In this document: one piece after another, positions 38,992 through 47,613 of the stretch
Position numbering within the stretch: position 1 is the stretch's first letter
How the letters are laid out: every line of letters starts with the position of its first letter
Assembly: GCA_024278455.1 (NCBI GenBank)
Contig: JAJRTE010000224.1
Location: 1-64,000 of the forward strand
Source: Myxococcota bacterium
GTDB lineage: Bacteria; Myxococcota_A; UBA796; JAJRTE01
Length of the DNA stretch: 64,000 nucleotides
Direction: 5' to 3'
Notes under the pieces: model-generated
What the model was told of the DNA's origin: nothing
The model's input: the letters and a program-made list of their open reading frames with translations, nothing else
Database searches by the model: none
Program-made: the position numbers and the translations under genes

Positions 38992-40841
38992 TTTTCGCGA
39001 AGAATCCCAAGGCGATACGGGTGATGTTCACGCCGTTTCGAGATGGTTTGCAGAGTTCGTTCGGCGGGAAGGTCCGGCTCCAGGATTTTTTGCCCGCCAT
39101 GGAGGCGAGCGTGGCGGCGGGGATCCGTCACTTCGAGTTCGGCGGTGGTGCGCGATTCCAGGCCCCCCTGTTCTACCTGGGGGAGGATCCCTTCGAGACC
39201 ATGAAGCAGATCCGAAATGCTGTCGGAGAAGGGGTGGATCTCCAGATTCTCACCCGGTCGGTCTCCGGTGTCACCTTGACGACGCAGTCGCCGGAGGGAC
39301 TGGCCTTGCAGGCGAGGCTGATGGCGGAATACGGCACGACCTGGGACCGCAATTTCGACTACATGAACGATGTGCGCAACCTGGTCAATACCGGCCGTCC
39401 CATCGTGGAGGCGGGGATGCACCACCAGGTCGCGATTGCGCTGATGGGGCTCCCGTTCAAGTCCGAAAAGGTCCACACCGCCGAATTCTATATCGATATC
39501 GGCCGGCGGTTGCTGGAGAGCGGCATCCGGATCGACAGTATCTGTCTCAAGGACGCCAGCGGCACGACCGACCCCCGAACCTGCTATGAGACCGCCAGGG
39601 GGCTGAGAAAGATCATGCCGCCCGAGATGCCGTTGTGGCAGCACACGCACGACACGGCGAGCATGGCCGTGGCCTGCTACATGGCTGGTATCGAAGGCGG
39701 CGTGGACGGGATCGACCTCTCGGTCCGGCCCATGGCCAGCGGGACCGTGCAGCCGGATGTGCGTTCCATGGCCCACGCCCTCAAGGGTACGGGCTACCGG
39801 CTCGACGTCGACGAAACCCGCATGCACGATATCGAGAACCTCCTCAACGAGGGAATGAAGGACTATGCCTTCAACCCGGTCACCACGTCGGCGGACGCTC
39901 GAGTCATCGGTTTTCCCATGCCGGGCGGAGCCATCGGCCCGAACGTGCACATGATGGTCAAGATGGGGATTCTCGACAAGTACGGTGAAGTGCTCGCGCA
40001 ATTCCCCAAGGTGGTCGAGGCCGGAGGTGCCTGGACGAGCGTGACGCCAGGCAGCCAGCAATACTGGTTGCAGGCGTTCAACAACGTGCTCTACGGCGAG
40101 TGGAAGAAGATCGATGCTGGGTACGGCCGTGCGGTGCTCGGATACTTCGGCCGAACGCCGTTGCCTTCCGATCCCGATGTGGTCCGGATCGCCCGTGAGC
40201 AACTGGGCCTCGATCCGTTCGACGGCGACCCGCTCGAGGCTGCGCCCAAGAACATCGGCGCGGCCCGAAAGGCCCTCGAGGAGCGTGGTTTGCCTGTGAC
40301 CGGCAAGAACACCTTCCTGGTGCTGGCCTGCATGAAGCCGGGCAAGAAGCTGGAGGCCAACGAGGGGATCAGGCTGTTGACCGGAAAGCCCAAGATCGAC
40401 GTGCCGCTGAAGAAGCCGGCGCCTGCTGAGAAGACCACTGCACCGGCTGCCGTGGCTGCTTCTGCCGGCGTGCCGGTCCTCGCTGGACCGGCCACGACGA
40501 AGTGCGTGGTGGAAGAAGGGGGCAAGGTCCGCACGTTCCTCATCACCCTGGAGCCAACGCGTGCGGCGTCCGGCGGGCAGGCGCCCGGGCGAACGGAGGC
40601 AGCGTCGCGCGCGACCGGGGCCGCGACAGGCGTGTTCCACGCCTTCTCCGGCTCCGTCGAAGTGGCCGACATCCTGGTGAAAGTGGGCGACAAGGTCTCG
40701 GCGGGACAAGTCGTCGCACGGGTGGAAGCCATGAAGGCGACCCACGACGTCAAGGCACCCAAAGCCGGAACGGTCTCGGCCATCCACGTGTCCATCGGCG
40801 ATGATGTGGACAGCTCCCGGCCGATTCTGTCCCTTGAATGA
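38988..40841 (+). CDS. oadA: Oxaloacetate/pyruvate carboxylase-type alpha subunit (carboxyltransferase plus biotinyl domain)
   Basis: 617 residues. The N-terminal TIM-barrel carboxyltransferase domain (to about 300) shows [32 protein letters not shown] with the lysine that becomes carboxylated in this family, and the metal ligands HTHDTAS and [14 protein letters not shown] conserved middle follows, then an Ala/Pro/Lys-rich hinge (about 460-550) and a C-terminal biotinyl domain with the attachment motif EAMKATHDV. It transfers carboxyl from substrate to biotin. With oadB and oadG it makes a membrane complex coupling decarboxylation to Na+ export. The exact substrate, oxaloacetate against methylmalonyl-type, cannot be told from the sequence alone; oxaloacetate is the better guess by similarity. 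Confidence 0.88.
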   Translation: MIFAKNPKAIRVMFTPFRDGLQSSFGGKVRLQDFLPAMEASVAAGIRHFEFGGGARFQAPLFYLGEDPFETMKQIRNAVGEGVDLQILTRSVSGVTLTTQSPEGLALQARLMAEYGTTWDRNFDYMNDVRNLVNTGRPIVEAGMHHQVAIALMGLPFKSEKVHTAEFYIDIGRRLLESGIRIDSICLKDASGTTDPRTCYETARGLRKIMPPEMPLWQHTHDTASMAVACYMAGIEGGVDGIDLSVRPMASGTVQPDVRSMAHALKGTGYRLDVDETRMHDIENLLNEGMKDYAFNPVTTSADARVIGFPMPGGAIGPNVHMMVKMGILDKYGEVLAQFPKVVEAGGAWTSVTPGSQQYWLQAFNNVLYGEWKKIDAGYGRAVLGYFGRTPLPSDPDVVRIAREQLGLDPFDGDPLEAAPKNIGAARKALEERGLPVTGKNTFLVLACMKPGKKLEANEGIRLLTGKPKIDVPLKKPAPAEKTTAPAAVAASAGVPVLAGPATTKCVVEEGGKVRTFLITLEPTRAASGGQAPGRTEAASRATGAATGVFHAFSGSVEVADILVKVGDKVSAGQVVARVEAMKATHDVKAPKAGTVSAIHVSIGDDVDSSRPILSLE

Positions 40842-40852
40842 GAGGCCGAATC

Positions 40853-41971
40853 ATGATGGAAATCCTCCAGCAGTCCGGCTTCGCAGGCCTCGGGTTCGGC
40901 AACGTGGTCATGTTCGCCGTGGCCGGTGTCCTCGTCTTCCTGGCGATCCGGAAAGGGTATGAGCCGTTGTTGCTCATCCCGATAGGATTCGGCATCACGT
41001 TGGCCAACCTGCCCAACGCGGACATGGGATCCTACGGCGACGGCATTATCGCGCTCATCTACGAAAAAGGGATCCGGACCGAACTGCTGCCACCGTTGAT
41101 TTTTCTCGGCGTCTGGGCACTGACGGACTTCCGGCCCCTGCTCGCACGTCCGCTCACCTTCCTGCTCGGCGCAGCAGCCCAACTGGGCATCTTCATCGCC
41201 GCCCTCGGCGCCGCCTGGCTGCTCGGATTCTCCAACCCGGAAGCGGCAGCCATCGGGATCATAGGAGGCGCGGACGGGCCGACATCCATATTCCTCGCCA
41301 GCCAGCTCGCTCCCCACCTCCTCGGCCCCATCGCCGTCGCGGCGTACAGCTACATGTCCCTGGTCCCCATCATTCAGCCCCCGATCATGAGGCTGCTGAC
41401 CAGCGAGCGGGAGCGCGCCATCGACATGCCGCAAGCGAGACCGGTCTCCCGCACCGCGGTCATCCTGTTCCCCATCGTCACCGGGGTCCTGGCCGTGCTC
41501 GGCGTGCCCTCGAGCGCTCCACTCATCGGCATGCTGATGTTCGGCAACTTGCTGCGGGAATCGGGGGTCACCAGGCGGTTGTACAAGACTGCCGGCGGGT
41601 CGCTCATCGACATCGTGACCATCTTCCTGGGGCTGAGCGTGGGCGCCACGATGGACAGCGCCCACTTCTTGACTGCCGACACCATGAAAATCCTCCTGCT
41701 CGGCGCGATCGCCTTCGCCTTCAGCACCGCTGGTGGCGTGCTTTTCGCCAAGATCATCAACCTGTTCCTGCCAAAGGACCGCTTGATCAATCCCTGTATC
41801 GGGGCCGCCGGCGTCTCCGCCGTTCCGATGGCGGCTCGAGTCGTTCAGCAGTTCGTGTCCGACGAGACGAACGGCAGGGTCAACCCGCTGATGGCCGCGA
41901 TGGGACCCAACGTGGCCGGCGTCATCGGTTCTGCCGTCGCCGCCGGTGTGTTCCTGGGGCTATTGGGATAG
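40853..41971 (+). CDS. oadB: OadB-like beta subunit, Na+-translocating decarboxylase membrane subunit
   Basis: 372 residues, about ten transmembrane helices. The family signature [15 protein letters not shown] is present, as are the characteristic [20 protein letters not shown] start and the symmetrical second half ([35 protein letters not shown]). It removes CO2 from carboxybiotin and pumps Na+ outward. ATG 40853 has AGAGG seven bases upstream; an ATG at 40838 overlaps the oadA stop (ATGA) and is an alternative, coupled start. Confidence 0.9.
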   Translation: MMEILQQSGFAGLGFGNVVMFAVAGVLVFLAIRKGYEPLLLIPIGFGITLANLPNADMGSYGDGIIALIYEKGIRTELLPPLIFLGVWALTDFRPLLARPLTFLLGAAAQLGIFIAALGAAWLLGFSNPEAAAIGIIGGADGPTSIFLASQLAPHLLGPIAVAAYSYMSLVPIIQPPIMRLLTSERERAIDMPQARPVSRTAVILFPIVTGVLAVLGVPSSAPLIGMLMFGNLLRESGVTRRLYKTAGGSLIDIVTIFLGLSVGATMDSAHFLTADTMKILLLGAIAFAFSTAGGVLFAKIINLFLPKDRLINPCIGAAGVSAVPMAARVVQQFVSDETNGRVNPLMAAMGPNVAGVIGSAVAAGVFLGLLG

Positions 41972-42046
41972 AAGCGGTCTCTGGAAGGAGCTGGAACCGG
42001 AACAGGGGAACCCCGGAGAGGGGGCATCGCTGGTTGCGGTGCGGGG

Positions 42047-42805
42047 TCAGCCCTCTCCCAGGCTGCATACGCCAGCTCCGGCCGTACACCAGGGCAGGTC
42101 CACGGTGTCCGCCGTGGCCCCGGAAGCGTCCTCGAGGCGGAACCAGAATGCATGGGCGGCGGGCAGATCTTCACAGGTGAACATCGCGTCGCCGTCCGGT
42201 ATGTCCACCGGGGGGAACAGCACGTCCAACTCCCCATCCACCGGGTAGGCGCGGACGGCCCACGCCAGGCTGGGGTCCAGGGTGACGGCCAGGGGCACGG
42301 TGTCGGTTTCCTGGAGGGGAAGGACCACCGCCACGGTCTCCCCGGGCTCGAGGGACAGTTGCACCGGCGCCTGGGAGGCGAAGGTCGTCACGCGCTTCCC
42401 TTCGTTCAGGTAGAAGATTCCCGAGATCTGACGGGCTTCCCCGGCCGGGACCTCGATGTCGAAGACGATGAAGCTGTCATCCTCCGGACCGACGTCGGAT
42501 GCGGTCGGAAAGAGCCGTTCCACGGTCGTCATGTCTGGCGCTTCCACCCGTATCCGGCCGATCATGCCTTCGGTACTCAGGTCATACACCGCTGGTGGCG
42601 CATTCGTGGTAGCCAGTGGCGCCGGGACGCCGACTCCGGGCGGCAAGGCGATGGAAAAGGCGAGCCGCGCAGGGGACTCGGCGCCGCCGCAGCCCGGGGT
42701 CGCGGCGGCGAGCGCGCACAGGACACACGCGGTCACGTGCGCCGCCGTTCGTCGCGTCCTTGACAAGGTTGTCGCGTATCTGGACAGCCAAACAGGTCCT
42801 CTCAT
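42047..42805 (-). CDS. Lipoprotein, unknown function
   Basis: 252 residues. A lipoprotein signal (ACVLCALAAATPGC) gives a Cys at about 39. The mature part looks like Ig-like beta-sandwich domains (RIRVEAPDMTTVERLF, FIVFDIEVPAGEARQI) with a few cysteines near the C-terminus (FTCEDLPAAHAF, WCTAGAGVCSL). The ATG at 42805 has GAGAGGACGAC upstream. It is the last gene of a minus-strand run beginning at 49152, 97 bases after the preceding secreted-protein gene. No family recognised. Confidence 0.7.
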   Translation of the reverse strand: MRGPVWLSRYATTLSRTRRTAAHVTACVLCALAAATPGCGGAESPARLAFSIALPPGVGVPAPLATTNAPPAVYDLSTEGMIGRIRVEAPDMTTVERLFPTASDVGPEDDSFIVFDIEVPAGEARQISGIFYLNEGKRVTTFASQAPVQLSLEPGETVAVVLPLQETDTVPLAVTLDPSLAWAVRAYPVDGELDVLFPPVDIPDGDAMFTCEDLPAAHAFWFRLEDASGATADTVDLPWCTAGAGVCSLGEG

Positions 42806-42902
42806 GTCGTCCTCTCCGCGTCAGCTTGGCCCCGGTTGGATACACCGGTGGCCAACCAGTGGCCTCGCCGGGTGCTCCGGACCGCGCGCACCGGCGATGG
42901 GG

Positions 42903-43652
42903 CTACTTTCGTATCAGCTTCACCTCCACCTGTAGCCGGGCGGGGCGAGGTTCGATCTCCACCTGGGTGCCACCCTGGTCCGGAAGTGTCCCGGCTTCTC
43001 CGCTGCCGCTCGTGTCCAGGCAGGTTGCCCCAGCGGATACCTCGGTGGCCGGCTCTTCCTCTACTGGTCCGACAGGTTCGTCTCGATCCTCGAGCCGCGC
43101 CAGGAGGCTCGAGTAGTCGATGGGCGAGGCCTGGCCCCTGTGGGGGGGCGGCGCCGGGATACCTTCCCAGTACGCCTCTGTCACATCGAACGAAGCTGTT
43201 GCCAGGCGGGCCTCTCCCGCCGTCCATTCGAGACAACGGCCCGGTCCGGCCTCGAGGCCCTCGACGGATACGGTGCCGGTGGCGGGACAGAGGCGGAAGC
43301 GCCGGCCTGACAGGTCGGCGACGTAAGCCCCCATGCCGACCCGGACGACCTTGGCCGGCATTCCGGCGGATCCCACACGCACTGTCACGGTCTCGCCGGG
43401 CACGGTGATCGACACCCGGTCCTGGATCCGGAGGGTGCAGCAGTGCCTCGTGCCAGAGGTTGCGCGGTGCCCGGTCGTGACCGCACGCTGCGCATCGAGT
43501 TCGAACGCCCCGGTCCGGGCGGCGGAGACCGCCAAACGGGGATGCGCGATCGCCGCTGCCTGACCCCCGTTGCCGGCTCGCGCGGGCCGCCCGCAAAGGC
43601 CTGTCTCCAGGAGGAGGAAGAGCGCCAGCAGTAACGTGCGTCGTCCGTCCAT
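42903..43652 (-). CDS. Secreted protein of unknown function (possible FecR-like)
   Basis: 249 residues with a cleavable signal peptide (LLLALFLLLETGLCGRPARA). The mature region has a beta-rich section at about 45-160 (CCTLRIQDRVSITVPG, ETVTVRVGSAGMPAKVVRVG, RFRLCPATGTVSVEGLEAG), reminiscent of FecR-type periplasmic domains but without a clear match. An acidic linker and a C-terminal Lys-rich end follow. It begins one base after the stop of the TPR-barrel gene upstream, so the two are surely cotranscribed, and may form a periplasmic partner of the barrel. Confidence 0.6.
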   Translation of the reverse strand: MDGRRTLLLALFLLLETGLCGRPARAGNGGQAAAIAHPRLAVSAARTGAFELDAQRAVTTGHRATSGTRHCCTLRIQDRVSITVPGETVTVRVGSAGMPAKVVRVGMGAYVADLSGRRFRLCPATGTVSVEGLEAGPGRCLEWTAGEARLATASFDVTEAYWEGIPAPPPHRGQASPIDYSSLLARLEDRDEPVGPVEEEPATEVSAGATCLDTSGSGEAGTLPDQGGTQVEIEPRPARLQVEVKLIRK

Positions 43653-43653
43653 T

Positions 43654-45453
43654 CTACCACTCTCCCGCGACCAGGATTTCCCCGGTCAGCTTCTCGTAGT
43701 CGAACGCCTCCACGGTGGCGTGGTGCCACACGTATCTCGTATCCATCTCGAGGCGCCAGCGTGCACCCATTCGGCGGGAGATCGACAGGGCGGAGGAGAC
43801 GACGTCGTCGATTCGTTCCATGCCCCAGGGCTCGTACCCCGTGGACCTGAAGTAAGAGCGGTGGGCATAGCGGGCCGTTCCTGCCACGTCGATTCGCCAC
43901 GGGGCTCGCCATGAGCAGCCGGCGAACCCGGTCGGGCCCCGGTAGTCGTAGGCGTCCACCCATCCGTCTTTCGCGACCAGGGAGGCCATGAGGTAGAGCT
44001 TCACCCGGCCGCCGGCCAGGAAGCGGTTGACCCCGAGGTCCAGCCCGGCCGTGGGGCCGACGCGACGGATGTCCCGAAAGCCCTCCCATCCGTAGCGGGC
44101 CTCGAGGTAGACGTGGACCGCTTCCGAGGGCGACAGGGTCCAGCGTGCCACGGCGGTGTGGGATTCGGAGAAGACGTAGAAGGTCTCCTCCTCGACGAGC
44201 GGACCACCGTCGAATGTCGTGGTGTTGAAGAGATATCGAAAGAGCAGATCGTGGCGGCGCGCCGCTCGAGCCATGGTCAGCCTGTACCGGACCACGGTCC
44301 CGGCCCGCAGGGTGTCGAAGTCGTCGGCACGGTCGTCGCGCACGTAGGTGGTTCGAGTGAGAAACAGGTCTGCGCCGAGCGCGTGGGGGCCGCGGCGGAT
44401 CGGCGTGCCTTCGGCGGCCAGGGACAGGGTGGCATAGGCAGCGCCGGGGCCGGTCGATGTCTCGCCCCCGGCTTCGGCCGGATCGCCTGAGAGCGGAGCG
44501 AACGGGTCGTAGATGGGGTTGGTATCGTAGCCCGCGCCGATGCGCAAGGAGGCATAAGAAGCGGGGTCCGGTGAAAGGCGTTCATAGAGTGCCCGCTGCA
44601 TCCCCGCGAGCAGTGCTTCGGCGCCATCGTCGGCCGGCGTCTCGCCGACGTGCTGCCGTGCTGTATCGACCAGTCCCAGCGCCTCGGACGGGTCACTGTT
44701 GCGGAAAGCGTGCCATGCTGCCGCGGTCTCGGCCTCCGTGCACGCCAGCCCCCCGGTCGTACAGGCCGTGTCGAACGCTTCGGCCGCCTCCTGGAATGCT
44801 TCCATGCGCCAGAGGATTCCGCCCAGGCGCACCCACAGGTCGGCCCGGTCCCGGGATAGCTCCGCGGCACGGCGGGTCTCTCGGGCCGCGACGGCGAGGT
44901 TGCCCATCTCGAGCGCCGCTTCGCCCAGGTATGCGTGGGCTCGAGCGTCTGCCGGATCCTGTCGAACCAGGGGGGCCAGGAGGGCCGGCACCCTCGAGTG
45001 GTCGCCCAGGTCCAGGAGCGCTCTGGCCAGGAGCAGCACCACGTCGTGGTTGCCCTCCCCGGACGAGACCAGGTTCGACAGGCGGGCAGCGGCCTGGTCC
45101 GGGTGTCCCGCGGCAAGGTCGGCCAGGGCCGAAACATAGACGTAGGAGCGCTCGATGTCCGCGGTGGCCGCAGGCTGCGCACCGGACTCGATAGGTTCTC
45201 CGTGCGCGATCACCGTGCTCGGTTCGGCCGAGAGGCGGCCGTGGGGTGGGGCGAGGATTATGAGCGTGGAGAGGGACCAGGCGGCGCGGATCCAGCGGGA
45301 GGACCGTGCGCGGCAGAGGCTTCTCGAGGTTCCAGAACGCACTCGAGGCCGTGTGCTTGCGTTGCGTTGCGTGGTCGAGCGTTCCATGGTGCGGCTCGTG
45401 CTGCGTGCTCCCGGTTCACCTTGCGAATCGCTGCCGGGGTCGGGGCTAGCCAT
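43654..45453 (-). CDS. TPR plus C-terminal beta-barrel outer-membrane protein
   Basis: 599 residues. After a signal/anchor region (RAAWSLSTLIILAPPHGRL), residues about 75-270 contain TPR-like repeats (AYLGEAALEMGNLAVAARET, LWVRLGGILWRMEAFQEAAE). From about 310 onward alternating amphipathic strands appear (ASLRIGAGYDTNPIYDP, ALGADLFLTRTTYVRDD, AVHVYLEARYGWEGF, RWRLEMDTRYVWHH), consistent with a 12-16-stranded outer-membrane barrel ending in ILVAGEW. The architecture resembles SLAM/porin-family proteins and DUF560-type exporters, which place lipoproteins on the cell surface; that function is inferred. The ATG at 45453 overlaps the upstream DsbA stop by eight bases and has no Shine-Dalgarno, suggesting coupling; an ATG at 45387 is an alternative. 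Confidence 0.72.
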   Translation of the reverse strand: MASPDPGSDSQGEPGARSTSRTMERSTTQRNASTRPRVRSGTSRSLCRARSSRWIRAAWSLSTLIILAPPHGRLSAEPSTVIAHGEPIESGAQPAATADIERSYVYVSALADLAAGHPDQAAARLSNLVSSGEGNHDVVLLLARALLDLGDHSRVPALLAPLVRQDPADARAHAYLGEAALEMGNLAVAARETRRAAELSRDRADLWVRLGGILWRMEAFQEAAEAFDTACTTGGLACTEAETAAAWHAFRNSDPSEALGLVDTARQHVGETPADDGAEALLAGMQRALYERLSPDPASYASLRIGAGYDTNPIYDPFAPLSGDPAEAGGETSTGPGAAYATLSLAAEGTPIRRGPHALGADLFLTRTTYVRDDRADDFDTLRAGTVVRYRLTMARAARRHDLLFRYLFNTTTFDGGPLVEEETFYVFSESHTAVARWTLSPSEAVHVYLEARYGWEGFRDIRRVGPTAGLDLGVNRFLAGGRVKLYLMASLVAKDGWVDAYDYRGPTGFAGCSWRAPWRIDVAGTARYAHRSYFRSTGYEPWGMERIDDVVSSALSISRRMGARWRLEMDTRYVWHHATVEAFDYEKLTGEILVAGEW

Positions 45454-46369
45454 CCGGGTAGGGTGGCGCGATCCCGAGACGAAGTGCCTCCTCGTTGAGG
45501 ACGTTCTTCAAGTGGGCCTCGTCGATCCGGAACTTGTAGCGTTTGCCGTCGATGAACAGCGTCGGGGTCGCCTTGACGCCGGCCTGCAGGCCCTCGATCT
45601 TCTCGTTTTCGATCAGATTGAGGATGGCTGCGTCCTCGAGGTCTTGCGTGAACCGTGCCATATCGAGGTGGAGGGATTCGGCGTAGGCGAGGATGTCCTT
45701 GCGGCCCTGCTTGTCTCGATCCTGGAACAGGAGTGTGTACATGTCCCAGAAGCGACCCTGGCGGTGGGCGGCTTCGGCGGCTCGAGACGAGAGGACGGTG
45801 CCCCTGTGTTTCTTGAGCGGGAAGTGCTTGAACACGTGACGGACCTTGCCGTGGGAGTCGTCGACCAGTTTGCGGAAGGTCGGCGCGTGCTGCTGACAGT
45901 AGGGGCACTTGAACTCGGCGAACTCCACGATCACGATGGGAGCGTCCGGGTTGCCGTAGCTGGGGCGGCCGTCGGTGCGCAGGTCGTAGGTCTTGGTCGG
46001 GTTGGCGAAGCGCGCGCGCGCCTCGAGGAAGTCTTTCAGGTCCTTGGCAGGGACACCGCTGGCGACGAGCCAGGCGCAGAAATCCGCAACGCGCAACGCG
46101 ATGGGGTCTGGTTCCGGCCGGGTGACGCAGTTGGCCAAGGTGTCGATGCAGGTCCCGTACCCGAAGGACGCCGCGAAGGCGGTGGCCAGGTCACGTTTTT
46201 GCCCGCTGGAGAGCGCTTGCGACCTGGGGAGGCGGTCCCAGGGGATGGGAGGCGTGTCGCCGGCCCGGGCCTGAACGAACAGGGCCGCCAGGAACGTGGT
46301 GGCTGCCGCTGCCATCAGGCCCCGGAAGCGCGGACCGGACCCAATGGCCGGTGGGATACGAAAATGCAT
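45446..46369 (-). CDS. DsbA-family periplasmic thioredoxin-like protein
   Basis: 307 residues. A signal/anchor (LMAAAATTFLAALFVQARA) precedes a linker and a DsbA-type thioredoxin fold at about 125-300 with active site FAEFKCPYCQQHAP (CPYC) and the cis-proline loop VKATPTLFIDG. Two additional Cys pairs lie before the domain (GTCIDTLANCVTR), possibly redox-active or structural. Such proteins oxidise or isomerise disulfides of exported proteins. It sits between the MauE/DoxX membrane protein gene and the TPR-barrel gene. The ATG at 46369 has GGAGG upstream at a longish spacing; the frame is open to 46423. Confidence 0.85.
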   Translation of the reverse strand: MHFRIPPAIGSGPRFRGLMAAAATTFLAALFVQARAGDTPPIPWDRLPRSQALSSGQKRDLATAFAASFGYGTCIDTLANCVTRPEPDPIALRVADFCAWLVASGVPAKDLKDFLEARARFANPTKTYDLRTDGRPSYGNPDAPIVIVEFAEFKCPYCQQHAPTFRKLVDDSHGKVRHVFKHFPLKKHRGTVLSSRAAEAAHRQGRFWDMYTLLFQDRDKQGRKDILAYAESLHLDMARFTQDLEDAAILNLIENEKIEGLQAGVKATPTLFIDGKRYKFRIDEAHLKNVLNEEALRLGIAPPYPDG

Positions 46370-46489
46370 CGTTCTTCTTTCCTCCGTCGAAAGGGCCGGC
46401 TGGTTCGAAATCCGGCCTCCCATGTCTCGCCGTGCCGCCTGTCCCTCCCGCTCCCCGTTCTCCGCTCGTACCGCCGGGCCGGCGCGGCG

Positions 46490-46987
46490 TCAAGGTTCCG
46501 TGTCGGTTCGAGGCGTCCGGGAACTACGAACCCATCGCTCGATCGACCATGCCCCCCGGTCGAAAGCCTGGATCCAGAGGCCCCAACCAAGCCAGATGAT
46601 GTCCCAGTACAGGGTCCAGCGCGACATTTTGTGGGCCGCGGGGTCGGTGTCGAAGCAGCCGCAGCTTATGTCCAGGCCTCGAGCCATCGCCTGGGAAATG
46701 GCCACGATGAACACCACGAGCAACAGGTTGACGATCACTACCGACGCTCGAGTCCACCAGCCGAGGGCGAGGAGCGCGCCGGCAACCAGCTCGAGCCACG
46801 GCAGCACGATGGCCAGGGCATGGATGGCCTGGTAGGGCAGCAGCCGGTAGTTCGCTATGTTCTGGGCGAAGCCGGCGGGGGACGCAATCTTGTCCACCGC
46901 GGCCACGATGAACACCACCCCGAGCGCCACGCGGAGCAGGGCGACCAGCCATGGATGGGTGAGCCAGTGCTTGAGGGCATTTCGCAT
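46490..46987 (-). CDS. MauE/DoxX-type redox membrane protein
   Basis: 165 residues with four transmembrane helices (LVALLRVALGVVFIVAAVD, IHALAIVLPWLELVAGALL, VVIVNLLLVVFIVAISQ, WDIIWLGWGLWI). A conserved SCGCF motif follows the third helix, as in MauE-like proteins, which work with thioredoxin-fold partners in periplasmic disulfide formation (MauD/MauE for methylamine dehydrogenase). The DsbA-like gene is next in the operon, and the rhodanese just upstream, matching this theme. The ATG at 46987 has GAGG six bases before it; the longer frame to 47395 is a shadow of the rhodanese gene. Confidence 0.82.
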   Translation of the reverse strand: MRNALKHWLTHPWLVALLRVALGVVFIVAAVDKIASPAGFAQNIANYRLLPYQAIHALAIVLPWLELVAGALLALGWWTRASVVIVNLLLVVFIVAISQAMARGLDISCGCFDTDPAAHKMSRWTLYWDIIWLGWGLWIQAFDRGAWSIERWVRSSRTPRTDTEP

Positions 46988-47010
46988 GGAACACCTCGGT
47001 GCGTTGTGGG

Positions 47011-47526
47011 TCAGTCGCCCAGCAAGGGGTCGGGAGCGCCCGGAGGCTCTCCCTCGAACGGTCCACCTGCCCGAATCCACTCGAGCAACCCGCCCTCGAG
47101 GTAGGTCGCGCCCTCGACGCCGGCAAGGGTCAGTTCCCCGGCCAGTCGCCGGCTGCGTTCCTCGCCGGCCGTGTTGCCGTAAACGACCACCGTTTCGTAA
47201 GGCCGGAGACGGGTGATGGCACCGTCGGGCACGGGCTCGATGAACGAGTAGGGAACGTTCATTGCACCGGGCACGTGTCCGGTCGAAAACGCCTCCGGCT
47301 TGCGGGCATCGATCCAGGCGATGTCGTCCCGGCCGAAGACCTCGAGGGCCTGCTCGACCGAGATGGGTGTCCCGGGCGCGACGAGCGAGGGGCACTGGTA
47401 CTCGGGCGGGAACGGCATCCGCCAGGGAATGCCGTCTTCGCGCACCGTGTTGGCCACCGCGGCGAGCACACTCGAGGCAGCAACCACGGCAACGGCCTCG
47501 ACACAGACTCGAGTCCAGGATTTCAT
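47011..47526 (-). CDS. Exported rhodanese-like protein lacking the catalytic Cys
   Basis: 171 residues. A membrane signal (VCVEAVAVVAASSVLAAVA) then a single rhodanese domain: ISVEQALEVF, WIDARKPEAFSTGHVPGAMN, then VVVYGNTAGEERSRRLAGEL. In active sulfurtransferases the loop after the VVVY strand begins with Cys; here it is Gly-Asn-Thr, so the protein cannot form a persulfide on that residue. It may bind or sense a partner. ATG 47526 has AAGGAGG nine bases upstream. It lies 23 bases before the MauE-like gene. Confidence 0.82.
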   Translation of the reverse strand: MKSWTRVCVEAVAVVAASSVLAAVANTVREDGIPWRMPFPPEYQCPSLVAPGTPISVEQALEVFGRDDIAWIDARKPEAFSTGHVPGAMNVPYSFIEPVPDGAITRLRPYETVVVYGNTAGEERSRRLAGELTLAGVEGATYLEGGLLEWIRAGGPFEGEPPGAPDPLLGD

Positions 47527-47613
47527 GCTGCGCAGCCTCCTTCGGTGGGGTGGGCCGGTGGCACCGCCATCATTCTCGAGGTACAAGCCGACAGTCTCTG
47601 GGCAGACCGATGG

